From: Granulicella mallensis MP5ACTX8
GTDB taxonomy: Bacteria; Acidobacteriota; Terriglobia; Terriglobales; Acidobacteriaceae
Length of the DNA: 64,000 nt
Direction of reading: 5' to 3'
Assembly: GCF_000178955.2 (NCBI RefSeq)
Contig: NC_016631.1
Span: forward strand, 2,604,001-2,668,000
Positions 1 through 9,800 of the stretch are shown here, one piece after another (the first letter of the stretch is position 1; each line of letters begins with the position of its first letter). The notes under the pieces are model-generated. The model worked only from the letters and a program-made list of their open reading frames with translations. It was not told where the DNA came from and made no database searches. A program made the translations under genes and the position numbers.

Positions 1-1
1 T

Positions 2-2314
2 GCTTTACTGTTTGCCTTCAAATTTCGGAAAGACGCTTCAACCTGGAACTGGCGCCGATTCGGAAGCGCGATTTTACTCGGGTTGGCTATTCCAATCATG
101 CACTATGTCGGAATGGCCGCCGTTAGTTTTCACCTCATGCCAGGAAAAGACTCCAACCTGGTGAATGTAGTTAGAGCGAGTGATCTTAACACCGCCGGAA
201 TTGTAATTATTACCCTGGCCCTACTCGGCATTGTCATCTTGACCTCTGTACTGGATCGCCGTTATTCCCTGCAGGCTGTACAACTTGAATTAAGCGAACA
301 GCGTTACCGCATGATCGAAGCCGAAGCTGCGGGACGAGAGAGAGTCAGGGCTGCCGAGGCCAGCAGCCAGGCGAAAAGCGAATTTCTCGCGAATATGAGC
401 CACGAAATTCGCACTCCCCTTAATGGAATTATCGGAATGACCGATTTGGCTCTTGAGACGGAGCTAACTCAAGAGCAGAGAGATTATCTGGAAACGGTTA
501 AGCTTTCAGGCGATGCATTGCTCAATGTAATCAATGACATCCTCGATTTTTCAAAGATTGAAGCCGGAAAGATCGAGTTGGAAGAGATTGACTTCAACCT
601 CTGCAACTGTATTGAGGGGACGCTCAAGACCCTTGCTTTGCGAGCGGATGAAAAAGGTCTCGAACTTTTATGCGACGTCTCTCCGCATATTGCGGAGGTG
701 GTGTCCGGCGATCCGGGACGGCTGCGGCAAATCCTTCTTAATGTGATCGGAAACGCTATCAAATTTACAAGCAAGGGAGAAATTTCGCTCAAAGTAAAAT
801 CCGACCTTATCGAAGAGAAAAAATCCATCCTTCATTTCATCATTACCGATACCGGGATAGGTATCGCTCCTGAAAAACTGACGACGATCTTCGATTCGTT
901 TAATCAAGCGGATACATCGACAACACGTGAATTTGGAGGCACTGGTCTTGGACTCACAATATCCAGATGCCTTGTCGAGATGATGGGGGGCAAGCTCTGG
1001 GTTGAAAGCGAAGTTGGCGTCGGTTCGCAGTTTCACTTCACCATTCCTATGAAATATGTCGATACACCCATCGAAGTCGACCACATTGTTCAGGACAAGG
1101 CTCTGAATGGAGTGAAAGTCTTGATCGTTGACGATAACCGGACGAATCGGCGCATCCTGGAAGGACTTTTGACACGGTGGGGTATGGTTCCGACTGTTGT
1201 TTCTGGTGGTGAAGAGGCGTTAGCTAAGCTGCATGCTGCAGTTCAGTCTGGAGTTCCGTACGATCTGGTTCTAACCGACATGCAAATGCCTAATATGGAT
1301 GGGTTCGGTCTTGTTGAAAATATAAAGCAGAAAGCCGACATTTCGACTGCAACCATCATGATGCTGACCTCAGGTAGTAAGCGTGGTGACACGGCGCGAT
1401 GTGCCGAGTTAGGCATCGCAGCCTACTTGCTGAAGCCGGTGCGTCAAGTCGAGCTGCGGCAGGCGATCTTACGCGTGCTCCAGGCGAAGGAGCAGCACGG
1501 GGAAGAAGGTAATATGGTGACCCAATCCACCTTGCGTGAGGAACTAAGTTCCGCAAAGGTTTTGAACATTCTCCTCGCGGAGGACAATGCCATCAATCAA
1601 AAGCTTGCGAAGCGCCTTTTAGAAAAACGCGGTCATAAGGTTTCGGTGGCGGAGAATGGAAAAGAGGCACTCGCCGCGCTCGAAAAATCTTCGTTTGATT
1701 TGGTCCTGATGGATGTTCAAATGCCGGAGATGGATGGCCTCGAAGCCACGAGGACACTTCGTGAACGAGAGAAGCTCACTGGATTCCATTGCCCTGTTGT
1801 CGCAATGACTGCATTAGCAATGAAAGGCGATCAAGAACGTTGCCTGGAAGCAGGTATGGATGGTTATCTCTCTAAGCCGATCAGTTCTCAGGCACTTGAT
1901 GCGATGCTCGAAGGCTATACGGCCTCAATCGCTCCTCTATCTACGCAATCGGAATCTGAATCTGCTGACACCTCTATCAATACTGAAGAACTGATGGCGA
2001 GAATCGATGGCGATCAGGTGCTCCTTGGAGAATTGACAGAGATCTTTAGTAAGGATTACCCCCAGCAAATTCAAATTGCGCACGCAGCTCTAGTGACAGG
2101 AGATAGCAACGCAATCCGCCGGGTAGGGCATGCACTCAAGGGAGCTATGGCGAACCTTGCTGCGCCAAACGCCAGCAGGCTGGCCGAAACGATGGAAGCG
2201 ATGGGTAACTCAGGGGATCTGTCGCTTCTGCATTCAACTTTGACAGAACTCCAGAGGGAGTTGCAGAAGGTGGAAATCAGGCTACAGGAGCTCTGCACGG
2301 AGCCTGTCCAATGA
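2..2314 (+). CDS. MHYT-domain hybrid sensor histidine kinase with two receiver domains and HPt (5' end missing)
   Basis: The reading frame is open to the first base of the window, so the gene starts upstream; a TTG at 83 is not a credible start because it lies inside the membrane domain. The visible N-terminus carries the end of an MHYT membrane sensor domain (IMHYVGM). Next come a short coiled linker and a HisKA domain with the H-box [10 protein letters not shown] (His codon at 401). The HATPase part shows an N-box ([10 protein letters not shown]), G1 (DTGIGI) and G2 (GGTGLGL). Two receiver domains follow, with phospho-acceptor Asp codons at 1277 ([11 protein letters not shown]) and 1712 ([11 protein letters not shown]). 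The C-terminal HPt has its His codon at 2129 (GHALKG). This is a complete internal His-Asp-His phosphorelay. MHYT domains are proposed to sense diatomic gases through metal ligands. The stop overlaps the next gene's start (ATGA), so the two are probably co-translated. The stimulus is unknown. Confidence 0.95.
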   Translation, partial: ALLFAFKFRKDASTWNWRRFGSAILLGLAIPIMHYVGMAAVSFHLMPGKDSNLVNVVRASDLNTAGIVIITLALLGIVILTSVLDRRYSLQAVQLELSEQRYRMIEAEAAGRERVRAAEASSQAKSEFLANMSHEIRTPLNGIIGMTDLALETELTQEQRDYLETVKLSGDALLNVINDILDFSKIEAGKIELEEIDFNLCNCIEGTLKTLALRADEKGLELLCDVSPHIAEVVSGDPGRLRQILLNVIGNAIKFTSKGEISLKVKSDLIEEKKSILHFIITDTGIGIAPEKLTTIFDSFNQADTSTTREFGGTGLGLTISRCLVEMMGGKLWVESEVGVGSQFHFTIPMKYVDTPIEVDHIVQDKALNGVKVLIVDDNRTNRRILEGLLTRWGMVPTVVSGGEEALAKLHAAVQSGVPYDLVLTDMQMPNMDGFGLVENIKQKADISTATIMMLTSGSKRGDTARCAELGIAAYLLKPVRQVELRQAILRVLQAKEQHGEEGNMVTQSTLREELSSAKVLNILLAEDNAINQKLAKRLLEKRGHKVSVAENGKEALAALEKSSFDLVLMDVQMPEMDGLEATRTLREREKLTGFHCPVVAMTALAMKGDQERCLEAGMDGYLSKPISSQALDAMLEGYTASIAPLSTQSESESADTSINTEELMARIDGDQVLLGELTEIFSKDYPQQIQIAHAALVTGDSNAIRRVGHALKGAMANLAAPNASRLAETMEAMGNSGDLSLLHSTLTELQRELQKVEIRLQELCTEPVQ

Positions 2315-3252
2315 AGATATTAGTGGCTGATGACGACCCCGTTTCTCGTCGCTTAATGCAGAGCATGCTGGAGCGCGGCGGTTATGAGGTTATCGTTGCT
2401 GCGGATGGTCTAGCAGCATCATTGGAGCTATGCCGCCCAGATGGACCAAGGCTTGCAGTGATTGATTGGATGATGCCGGAGTTGGATGGACCTGAGGTTT
2501 GCCGCCGGGTCCGCTCTCGGCAGGACGCGCCATATGTCTTTATCCTGCTTCTAACCTCCAAACAGTCTAATGAAGATACTGTTGCGGGTCTGGAGGCTGG
2601 TGCGGATGATTACCTGACCAAACCATGCAATGCTGAAGAGTTGAGAGCTCGCTTACTGACAGGGCAACGCATTCTCCAATTGGAAGACACGCTGGTTGAA
2701 GCACGCGAAGCTATGCACTTTCGTGCGACGCACGATGGGTTGACTCAATTATGGAATCGCTCGGCTGTTCTCGCCTTATTGCAAAAAGCTATAGAGCGTT
2801 CCATGAATGGCGGCAACGCGATATCGATTTTGCTTTGTGACATCGACCATTTCAAGCAGATCAACGACGGGCATGGACATCCTGTGGGAGATGAGGTCCT
2901 GGAGCAGTTCGCCCTCCGGTTAAAGAATGGGGTAAGAGCAACCGATTGGGTTGGGCGCTATGGAGGCGAAGAGTTTCTGCTGGTGTTGAACGACTGTAAA
3001 GCTGCCCACTTATGGGCGCGGGCTGAGCACATACGCACAATTATTGCGCAAGAACCCTTCGCCACAAAAGCAGGTTTTCTGAATGTGTCTACCAGTATTG
3101 GTGCGATTACCTTTGATGGGTTAGCCAGTTCTATGTCGCTGGAATCAATGGTGAAGCAAGCTGATACAGCTTTGTATCGGGCAAAATCCCTTGGGCGCAA
3201 TCGTGTCCAGTTGGTAGACCAGCCTCTGGTGTTGACTAAATCTCAGGATTAG
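2311..3252 (+). CDS. Response regulator with diguanylate cyclase (GGEEF) output
   Basis: This 313-residue cytoplasmic protein has a receiver domain (about residues 1-118; acidic pocket ADDDP, phospho-Asp about residue 52 in [11 protein letters not shown], conserved Lys in LTKPC). A GGEEF domain follows with an intact GGEEF active site at about 218-222. It should make cyclic di-GMP from two GTP when phosphorylated, in a WspR/PleD-like layout with one receiver. An RATD motif lies exactly five residues before GGEEF; this matches the RxxD inhibitory site, so product feedback is expected. The start codon overlaps the stop of the upstream hybrid kinase by 4 bp, which suggests that the kinase's HPt domain is its phosphodonor. 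No EAL or HD-GYP phosphodiesterase is visible nearby. Confidence 0.95.
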   Translation: MKILVADDDPVSRRLMQSMLERGGYEVIVAADGLAASLELCRPDGPRLAVIDWMMPELDGPEVCRRVRSRQDAPYVFILLLTSKQSNEDTVAGLEAGADDYLTKPCNAEELRARLLTGQRILQLEDTLVEAREAMHFRATHDGLTQLWNRSAVLALLQKAIERSMNGGNAISILLCDIDHFKQINDGHGHPVGDEVLEQFALRLKNGVRATDWVGRYGGEEFLLVLNDCKAAHLWARAEHIRTIIAQEPFATKAGFLNVSTSIGAITFDGLASSMSLESMVKQADTALYRAKSLGRNRVQLVDQPLVLTKSQD

Positions 3253-3317
3253 TCATATCGACGTATTAGCCCTGTAAAAACGAGTATTCCAGACATAATA
3301 TATAGTCATGAAAACTC

Positions 3318-4835
3318 ATGCCTGAGCGCTCACAAGCTGGCCGGCAAGTCCTCGTCATAGCTGGCGTCCTAGGCTATCTGCTCGTGCACGGACTCGCGGC
3401 GTGCTTGCTGCCCGAATCGCTCTCGCCACTCTCCACTCTTGGCATTGTCATAGCTGAGTTGGCTGCAGTAAGCGCATGCTTAACCGTTGCAGGCAAGACA
3501 TCTGGACAATCCAGGATGCTCTGGTGTCTCCTCGCGCTTTCCCTCTTGCTCCATGTCACGGCCATGTCGCTCGACATGATCGCTGAGTGGCAGGGTAAGA
3601 CAGCGACTCTGGCTCCTGCACGGCAGGTCCTTTTGGGGACGCTTGATGGCGTGCCCCTTCTGCTCGTTGTATCGCTCCGAGCCGGAACACAGAGAGATCT
3701 CCTGTTCCGCATCATGAAGGTCGTTCTCTCGCTGGCTACCGGTGCTCTCTTCTATGTGCTTATTTTTTCTGTTCTACCGATTCACACTAACCCTGAGCCG
3801 GCAACGCTGGTCTTTATTTCGAATCTATTTGATGTGCTGGGAATCTTTCTTTGGATTGCGGCTATGATCCGCGTTTTTGGAGCGGATCAGGTAAATGAGC
3901 GCCGCTTCTTTGTCTGCCTCTCGATGTTTTTGGGAAGTAGCGCAATCCTGGACTCCGTCCACAACCGCATTCTCATGAAGCACGACTATGTGTGGCTGGA
4001 TCTTTTCCTGTCTGCGCCTCCCCTCTTGCTGGCTGGGATCATCTTCATGACTTCATCGCGTCCTCTGCCGTCGTTCTACGGTTCTCCGCGCATAGTCCGT
4101 ATCGTCCGCATCGGCAGTCCCGTATTTCTGAGCCTGGCACTCTTATTGCTGGGTCTTTTCGTTTCCCGGTCTGACTTCTACATCGGGACATCGGCCGTTG
4201 TATTATCGATCGGTTGCTACTGCGCCATGAATATCATCCTGCATGAGAGAGCGATCGAAGCTGAAGAATCTCTGGCCCACGCGAACGGAAGACTTACCGA
4301 ACTCGTCAGTACCGACGGACTTACCGGAGCGCCTAATCGAAGAGCATTTGATCAGAGGATCGACGTTGAAGTCCGCGCTGCGCATCGTTTTGCCCAACCG
4401 CTCTCTCTGTTGCTGATTGATGTCGATCACTTTAAACAGTTGAACGATGCAAAGGGACATTTGGCGGGGGATGACTGCCTGGTTCAGATTGCGCAAGCGC
4501 TCCATCGAGCACTGCCTCGGGCTACGGACTTTCTCGCACGCTATGGCGGTGAGGAATTTGTCGTCCTTCTACCAGCAACGGATGGTTTCGGAGCCGCGAC
4601 TGTGGCGCACACCCTTCATAGTGCGATTTCCAATCTCCACCTTGAGCACCCTAGCTCACCCTCAGGAGTGGTTACCGTCAGCATCGGAATTTCCACCTAT
4701 GATGGTTCCGTACCGCCCGATACACTTGAATTAATTCACACTGCGGATCAGGCTCTCTACCGGGCAAAAAGTCTTGGACGGAATCGGACCGAAATACTTG
4801 TGACGAGAGAGGTAGATAAGGCGAACCTTTCTTAG
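3318..4835 (+). CDS. Membrane-bound diguanylate cyclase (GGEEF)
   Basis: This 505-residue protein has about ten hydrophobic segments across residues 10-320. A short linker follows, then a C-terminal GGEEF domain with an intact GGEEF at about residues 410-414. An RATD inhibitory site lies five residues upstream, so the enzyme is predicted to be active and feedback-inhibited. The N-terminal membrane region resembles no named sensor domain that I can identify (not clearly MASE1, MHYT or 7TMR-DISM). The gene begins 65 bp after the response regulator and runs the same way, so the three genes may form one c-di-GMP signalling unit. Confidence is high for the catalytic domain and low for the signal sensed. 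Confidence 0.93.
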   Translation: MPERSQAGRQVLVIAGVLGYLLVHGLAACLLPESLSPLSTLGIVIAELAAVSACLTVAGKTSGQSRMLWCLLALSLLLHVTAMSLDMIAEWQGKTATLAPARQVLLGTLDGVPLLLVVSLRAGTQRDLLFRIMKVVLSLATGALFYVLIFSVLPIHTNPEPATLVFISNLFDVLGIFLWIAAMIRVFGADQVNERRFFVCLSMFLGSSAILDSVHNRILMKHDYVWLDLFLSAPPLLLAGIIFMTSSRPLPSFYGSPRIVRIVRIGSPVFLSLALLLLGLFVSRSDFYIGTSAVVLSIGCYCAMNIILHERAIEAEESLAHANGRLTELVSTDGLTGAPNRRAFDQRIDVEVRAAHRFAQPLSLLLIDVDHFKQLNDAKGHLAGDDCLVQIAQALHRALPRATDFLARYGGEEFVVLLPATDGFGAATVAHTLHSAISNLHLEHPSSPSGVVTVSIGISTYDGSVPPDTLELIHTADQALYRAKSLGRNRTEILVTREVDKANLS

Positions 4836-4856
4836 CCTCGATTCGCCGCACATTCT

Positions 4857-5062
4857 TTGCTCGGAATCCCTCGCATGATGTCCTTCATCACGAGTCAGTT
4901 TCTGTGCCGATCCAAGGGCGACCGCCCTGAAGTGGTGCTGGAAGGTCCAAAGAATTTGGCGTTCATGGGCCAGTTCTGTGAAATGCCCGACGATATGGTC
5001 TTTATTGGACCGTCTGCCCACATGAGCGCGCTAACGATTGGTTGCAATCGGTGTATCTGCTA
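4857..5062 (+). pseudogene. Oleate hydratase C-terminal fragment
   Basis: The plus-strand translation contains MMSFITSQFL, CRSKGDRPEVV and NLAFMGQFCEMPDD. These match the conserved C-terminal part of oleate hydratase (the myosin-cross-reactive antigen family, which adds water to the cis-9 double bond of oleate). The match decays right after DDMVF, where the family normally continues with an EYSVR-type segment, so a frameshift or junction is likely near 5010-5020. Full proteins are about 530-650 residues and only about 55 are recognisable here. This is a non-functional remnant. It is identified from family motifs by eye, without alignment. Confidence 0.7.
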
Positions 5063-5289
5063 ATGGGTAGAGATCGCCGGGAATTGCAAGCCGCGGAAGA
5101 ACGAATTAAATAGAGCGGTTACCGGTTCCGTTTGATCGTCGATGGTTCCTTTTCTCCGAATCATGGTAGCGAGAAGTCTGTTTCTTTCGTCGAGCGTCAA
5201 GGCTTCAGAGAGTTGATTTCGCGTAGATGGCTCTGTCAGCCGATGGGCGTCTTTGCCTAGCAGGAATGATCCGGCTAGAGGGAAACACC

Positions 5290-5505
5290 ATGAAGGACAC
5301 ATTGCAGGAGCGCAATAAGTCACTCGTACTGAAGGCCTTCGAGACGCTCTTCAACCAGCGCGATTATGAAACTGCGGAGCGGTACTGGTCTCCTCAATAC
5401 ATTCAGCACAGTGCCCATATCGAACCTGGGCGCGAAGAGTTCTTCAACCTTTTTAGACGCCGGCATTGTTCACTAGCACGTTCACCTTGCCCAGAGTCGC
5501 GCTGA
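5290..5505 (+). pseudogene. NTF2-fold (SnoaL-like) protein, truncated after about 55 residues
   Basis: An ATG at 5290 preceded by an AGAGGGA ribosome-binding site opens a frame beginning MKDTLQERNK. It continues with FETLFNQRDYETAERYW, YIQHSAHIEPGREEF and FNLF, the N-terminal half of SnoaL-like/ester-cyclase proteins (small alpha+beta barrels, usually about 120-150 residues). After about 5455 the family similarity stops, and the remaining codons run antisense through a short-chain dehydrogenase fragment. The gene has therefore lost its second half. The intact start and RBS suggest fairly recent truncation. Any product would probably not fold. Confidence 0.72.
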
Positions 5506-5515
5506 GCCGTGCAAG
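5453..5515 (-). pseudogene. Short-chain dehydrogenase/reductase fragment
   Basis: The minus strand encodes ARLSATLGKVNVLVNNAGV. This is the NNAG-motif strand-loop of classical SDR enzymes (adenine-ring binding and central sheet stabilisation). Only about 20 residues are recognisable. No Rossmann TGxxxGxG motif lies upstream and no YxxxK lies downstream, so this is a scrap joined to the truncated NTF2-fold gene on one side and a Fic fragment on the other. Confidence 0.6.
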
Positions 5516-5699
5516 TCGTATCAACTTGATTCTTGCCCAATGGCAACGGCAAGTAGCTGGCGAGCCCACCAATACCCCGTTGCGGATCGTCGATCTGCTG
5601 GCCGCAAATCCCTTCATTACCGCAACGGGCATCGCCGGCGAACTAGGCGTCGCCGGGCAGCTTGTTTGGTTCACTCATAGGGTTCAAGCGCGCAAATAG
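5500..5699 (+). pseudogene. C-terminal fragment of a Fic-family protein (winged-helix tail)
   Basis: The plus-strand frame reads SRINLILAQWQRQVAG, then PLRIVDLLAANPFITATG and IAGELGVA. This resembles the helical linker and winged-helix C-terminus of larger Fic (AMP-transferase) proteins, in which the line continues with a TAQRAI-like helix. Here it breaks after GVA and runs into unrelated residues until the stop at 5699. The catalytic Fic motif HPFxxGNGR is absent. It is one of four gene scraps packed into less than 1 kb. Identification is by eye from family pattern. Confidence 0.5.
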
Positions 5700-5794
5700 A
5701 ACCGCGTCGCTATTAGCGATATACAGGAAAATCGAAAATAGTGAGTTCGCTTATTAGCGCTGGGGGTGATCGAGATCGAGCAATCATTTCGACT

Positions 5795-5968
5795 GATCTG
5801 TCGTGCTCCACAGACTCTCCCTACTCGTCGCGGACCTTGTGGAGCACGATAGCTGCCAGTTGCTGTTTCTTAGAATCTTACCGATGCACCCTGCTTCTCA
5901 GCATTCACTTACAGTTGCGGTTACTTCAGTTCTTTCACGGCGGTAACGTGGGCCTCAATCCCGTAGTG
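5795..5968 (+). repeat. Left copy of the tRNA-Glu-derived direct repeat (att-like)
   Basis: This stretch matches 13540-13723 over its length. The last ~80 bp before the tRNA part differ at only about ten positions. It contains a 10-bp inverted repeat (GTGCTCCACA at 5803, TGTGGAGCAC at 5838). It ends with a degenerate tRNA-Glu 3' part: anticodon-loop CTTTCAC (5932-5938), GGCGG, TAAC, then a T-arm altered to GTGGG/CCTCAAT/CCCGT. The acceptor strand and CCA are lost. A recombinase N-terminal remnant begins 310 bp downstream. It is best read as a decayed attachment site left by an integrative element. Confidence 0.75.
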
Positions 5969-6026
5969 GAAATAAAATGCGGCGAAGTGCGCGGCGAAAT
6001 AGATCAGTGAGTGCCATTTTCATGGA

Positions 6027-6262
6027 TGGGGAATAGTTTGGGGAATGCTGTGGGAAAGCCTGCTATCCACTTTACTTTCAATGTCCGTGAATCCCTGGGG
6101 GCAACCAATACACCCATTTACCGATCTTCCTCGTACCTCTCTGAACATCCTCGCACGCGAGGATGTTCTTGTTTTTGCAAAGACTTACACGAAAATAGCG
6201 TGCGAAGGGGGCCGAGGGGGTGCGACCAGAGCCACCCTTTTCATTGGGGAATAAATTCCCCA
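6027..6262 (+). promoter_or_regulatory. TGGGGAAT repeats and palindrome upstream of the integrase remnant
   Basis: The octamer TGGGGAAT occurs at 6027, 6039 and 6245. Its inverse ATTCCCCA at 6255-6262 forms the palindrome GGGGAAT-AA-ATTCCCC (6246-6261), 17 bp before the integrase ATG. Repeats of this kind between a tRNA-end att site and a P4-type integrase gene commonly serve as arm-type recombinase or autoregulator binding sites. That role is inferred from position. Confidence 0.45.
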
Positions 6263-6278
6263 AACTTTGGGGCACACG

Positions 6279-6668
6279 ATGGCACTGACGATCAAAGAGA
6301 TCAAAAATGCGAAGCCGAAGGACAAGAAGTACAAGATGCTCGACGGAGGGGGGCTCAGTCTGCTGGTCTTGCCGACAGGCACGAAGCTTTGGCTTTGGCG
6401 CTATCAGTTCAATGGCAGCGAGAAGAACATGACATTTGGGGAGTACCCAGTTGTCGCTCCCAAGGAAGCTCGAGATCTTCACTTCGCGGCGAAGAGGCTA
6501 CTAGCTACTGGCATCAATCCGATGGCGGAACGCAAGGCAGAGGCCGAAGCGAAGCAGCAGAAGTTCAGAGCGCTTGAACGCGAAGCTGATAGCAGTTTCG
6601 CGAAGATCGCCCGAAAGTGGTGGGCATGGTGGTCGATTGGCAAATCTCCCAGGCACGCAAGCTCTTGA
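6279..6668 (+). pseudogene. P4-type tyrosine integrase, N-terminal fragment (DUF4102)
   Basis: The ATG at 6279 opens MALTIKEIKNAKPKDKKYK, followed by DGGGLSLLVLPTGTKLW, YQFNGSEKNMTFGEYP and EARDLHFAAKRLLATGINP. This is the arm-binding DUF4102 domain of P4-type integrases. The core-binding region begins (SSFAKIARKWW) but stops at 6668, about 130 residues in; intact integrases are about 400 residues. The catalytic R-H-R-Y domain is missing, and the DNA that follows (6669-6805) is unrelated. It lies just downstream of the tRNA-Glu 3' remnant and points away from it, the normal arrangement for this family. It is non-functional. Confidence 0.85.
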
Positions 6669-6807
6669 AGGTCCGAACGGTCAGGGTGGCTACGTACAGT
6701 TTGATTCAGTCAACGCGCTCGCGGAAGCAGGTGCTCATGTCGACACCTATCGTGCAACCGCGATAGATCGCCCCTACATGGCTCTAGCTTCACTGGACTC
6801 GTAACCC

Positions 6808-9800
6808 TTAGGGCCGCGTTCCGAGCGTGTTGTTGGTGGTGCCGGTTACGGTAGGTGTTACGACCGGAGCGGCACCGCCGATGATCTTGGTCACAGAGTT
6901 ATTGCCTTTGTTGGGTATCCATACCGAGCCTGAGTTGTCGATGATGATGCCGGTTGGCGTGCTAATGCCTCCGCCCTGGTATCCGGTGCTCGGTGTCACC
7001 GCTGTGCCGGTTGAGCTGAGAACGCTGACAGAGTTATTGGCATTGGCGGCCCAGACCTGGCCCAGGCCATCGATGGCCAGCGACGTCGGCTTATTGACTC
7101 CGGCCGCAGCGTTGCCGGGTACCGCGATGACTGTACCCGTACTCGTAAACTCGGTGACAGCACTGGTTCCGTTGGCAACAGCCCAGACATCGCCGGCGTT
7201 GTCGAAGGCCACGGCACCGTAGGTACCGACCGTACCCGCTGTGCCCGCGCTCCCAGCCTGTGTTCCGGTTTCGGAGAGGCTGTCTAATGTACCGTTCGCG
7301 TTGATCACCCAGATCAGGCCGCCTTCCACTGTGAGCGCCGCGGTCGCAGCGGCCCCTGTCGGGCCATTGCTGGAAGTGATTGTGCTGGTCGTGTCATTCG
7401 CAGTTTCTATCGTGTTGCCCTTCACTTGCACCGCTACAGAGCAGGACGAGTTCGCCCCCAGGATAGGCTCCGAGATCGAGAAGGTCCCGCCGTTGACGTT
7501 GAAGGACCCGCAGGTCCCAGCGAGGAACGACACGAACGTGATGCCTGAAGGCAGCGTGTCCGTGTACTGCATATTCGTGAGCGCTACCGCATTCGGATTG
7601 GTCACCGTGATGGTGAGCCGTGAAGTATCTCCCACAGGGATCGTCGTCGGATTGAAAGCCGCCGAAGCCACCGGCGCAGTGAGCAGGTTGAGGTCGAAGC
7701 TGGCGCTCTGTGCCTCAATCACCGCCGTGGGCGCATGGAGCGTCAGGCCCGCATTCAGCTTCAGCCCACTGACTGAGGTCGCATTGGTCGCGGTCAGCGA
7801 ATAGCTGGCCACACCGTTAGCCGTACTGGTGCTGGCCGAAACGGGCGAGCCGGAGAGCGTGGCGCCGCTGCTCAGCGTCACCGGGATGCTCTCGCTCGCG
7901 CCCAGGAAGGGACTGCCGCTTTCGGTCAGGGTAATGGCTACCGGGAAGGCTACGCCTGAAATCTCCGTGGCCGCCGGATCGGTGGTGAAGCTTATCGCAT
8001 AGTGGCTCTCCACCGCTCCTGAATCCTGGCACGTCGCCGTGCCGTAGCTCGTTGTGCGCGGATCGCCGCGCTGGTCGGTCCCCGTTGCCGTGGAAGGATT
8101 GATGTCACAGATCGCCGGCGACCCTGGCAGCGGGACCATCGTCTGGGTCGGCCCACCATAGCTGCCCAGCGACGACAGGGCGACCGTACCCCCTACGAGA
8201 TTGCCGTTGCTTCCATTGATGGGGCACGTACTTCCGCCACCGGCCCCGCAGTCGCCGCCGGTGTTGCCGGAGAGGATGGAATTCGTGACCGAGAGCGTTC
8301 CGTAGTTAAAGATTCCGCCCGCTGAGCCGGAGCTCGCCGAATTTCCGCTGAAAGTACTGTCCGTAATCGTGACAGTCGTTCCTGTATTAATGAACATGGC
8401 GCCGCCCGCATACGGTCCTAAGGCAGTGTTCCCGGTAAAGGTGCTGGAGCTAACGGTGACCGTTCCACTGCCTGCACTTACCGCGCCGCCTGGCGCGGAG
8501 GAGTTTCCGGTGAAGGTGCTCCCAGCTATGGCCAGGGTGCCTAACGTATAGATGGCTCCTCCACCATTCCCTCCGCCGGTGATAGAGCCCCCCGCATAGT
8601 TGTTGCTAAAGGTGGTATTCGTCACCGTGAGGACCCCGAGGTTATCGACCCCGCCCCCTTCGGCTGTGGTATGGCCGTTGGCGATGATCAGGTTACTGAT
8701 CGAAGCATTGGTTACGCCGCTGGCAACGCTGAACACCGGGAAATTGCTGCTCGATCCGCCGCCGCTCACCGTCACCAGGTTGGTCAGCGTCGTTCCGCTG
8801 CCGCTCGTCGCGCCGGTGATGGTCGTGCTCGAAGGAACGCTCAACGAGCTCGCCAGCGTAATCGTCTGCGGCGTCGCAAATACCGTTGGGTCGAAGGTGA
8901 CATTCCCCGCACCGAAGTCCGCAGCATTGGTCAGGGCCTCACGCAGTGTCCCCTGGCCGCTGTCCGCAGTGGAGGTCACCACAAAGTCGGGTACTGCAGA
9001 AGCCGTCAAAGCGGTGGCAATGGGGCCCTTGGTTGTAGAACCATTAACCGAGCCCGTATAGTTGAAGACCGGTGTGGCATCGAACGTTCCACTGCCGGCG
9101 CCTGATCCACCGGCGCCGCCTGTCGCACTGGCGCCAAGGGTACCGCTGTTTACCGTGATCAGAGTCCCCTGATTGACAAAGATGTCCGGGCCGGCAGCCG
9201 CGCCGCCACCACTGCTTCCATTGCCAAACGGAAATCCAGCAGACCCATTGCCTCCTGTTATCGCTCCAACGACAACACCTCCCGTACCGCCAGCGCCGCC
9301 CTCAGAGCCACCGCCACCGCCGCCAACGCCGCCAGCTCCACCACCGTCTTCGGCGCCGCCGCCGCCTCCGCCAAATCCGCCCTTACCTCCAGCCAGCACG
9401 CCGCCGCCTCCTCCTCCGCCAAATCCGCCGTTACCGGCGGCGTCAAGAGTCCCATTTGCGCCAGCACTGTTTGTCCCATAACCAGCCCCGCCTGTGCCTG
9501 GTGCAGATCCTGGGTTGCCATTCTCGTCTGCACCACCGCCTCCTCCAACGCCACCGGCGGCCCCATCTAATGTCGTTGTACTGCCATTTGCGCCCGGCCC
9601 CAGAACGCCGCCACCGCCACCATTCACGTAGGTACCGCTGGCGAGTGCACCATTTCCACCGTTGCCGCCTAAACCGCCGCCGCCTCCTCCGTCACCAGAG
9701 CCACTGGCGGAACAACCATTCCCACCGATCGCGCTGTCACTCGAAAAGTAGACATCACTCACCGTTACGGTAGCGGGCGCAGTGATGCCATTCACGAAGA

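Noticed and set aside
9173-9481. Pro-rich plus-strand frame
   Set aside because: Pro runs are the antisense of the Gly-rich coding region on the minus strand.
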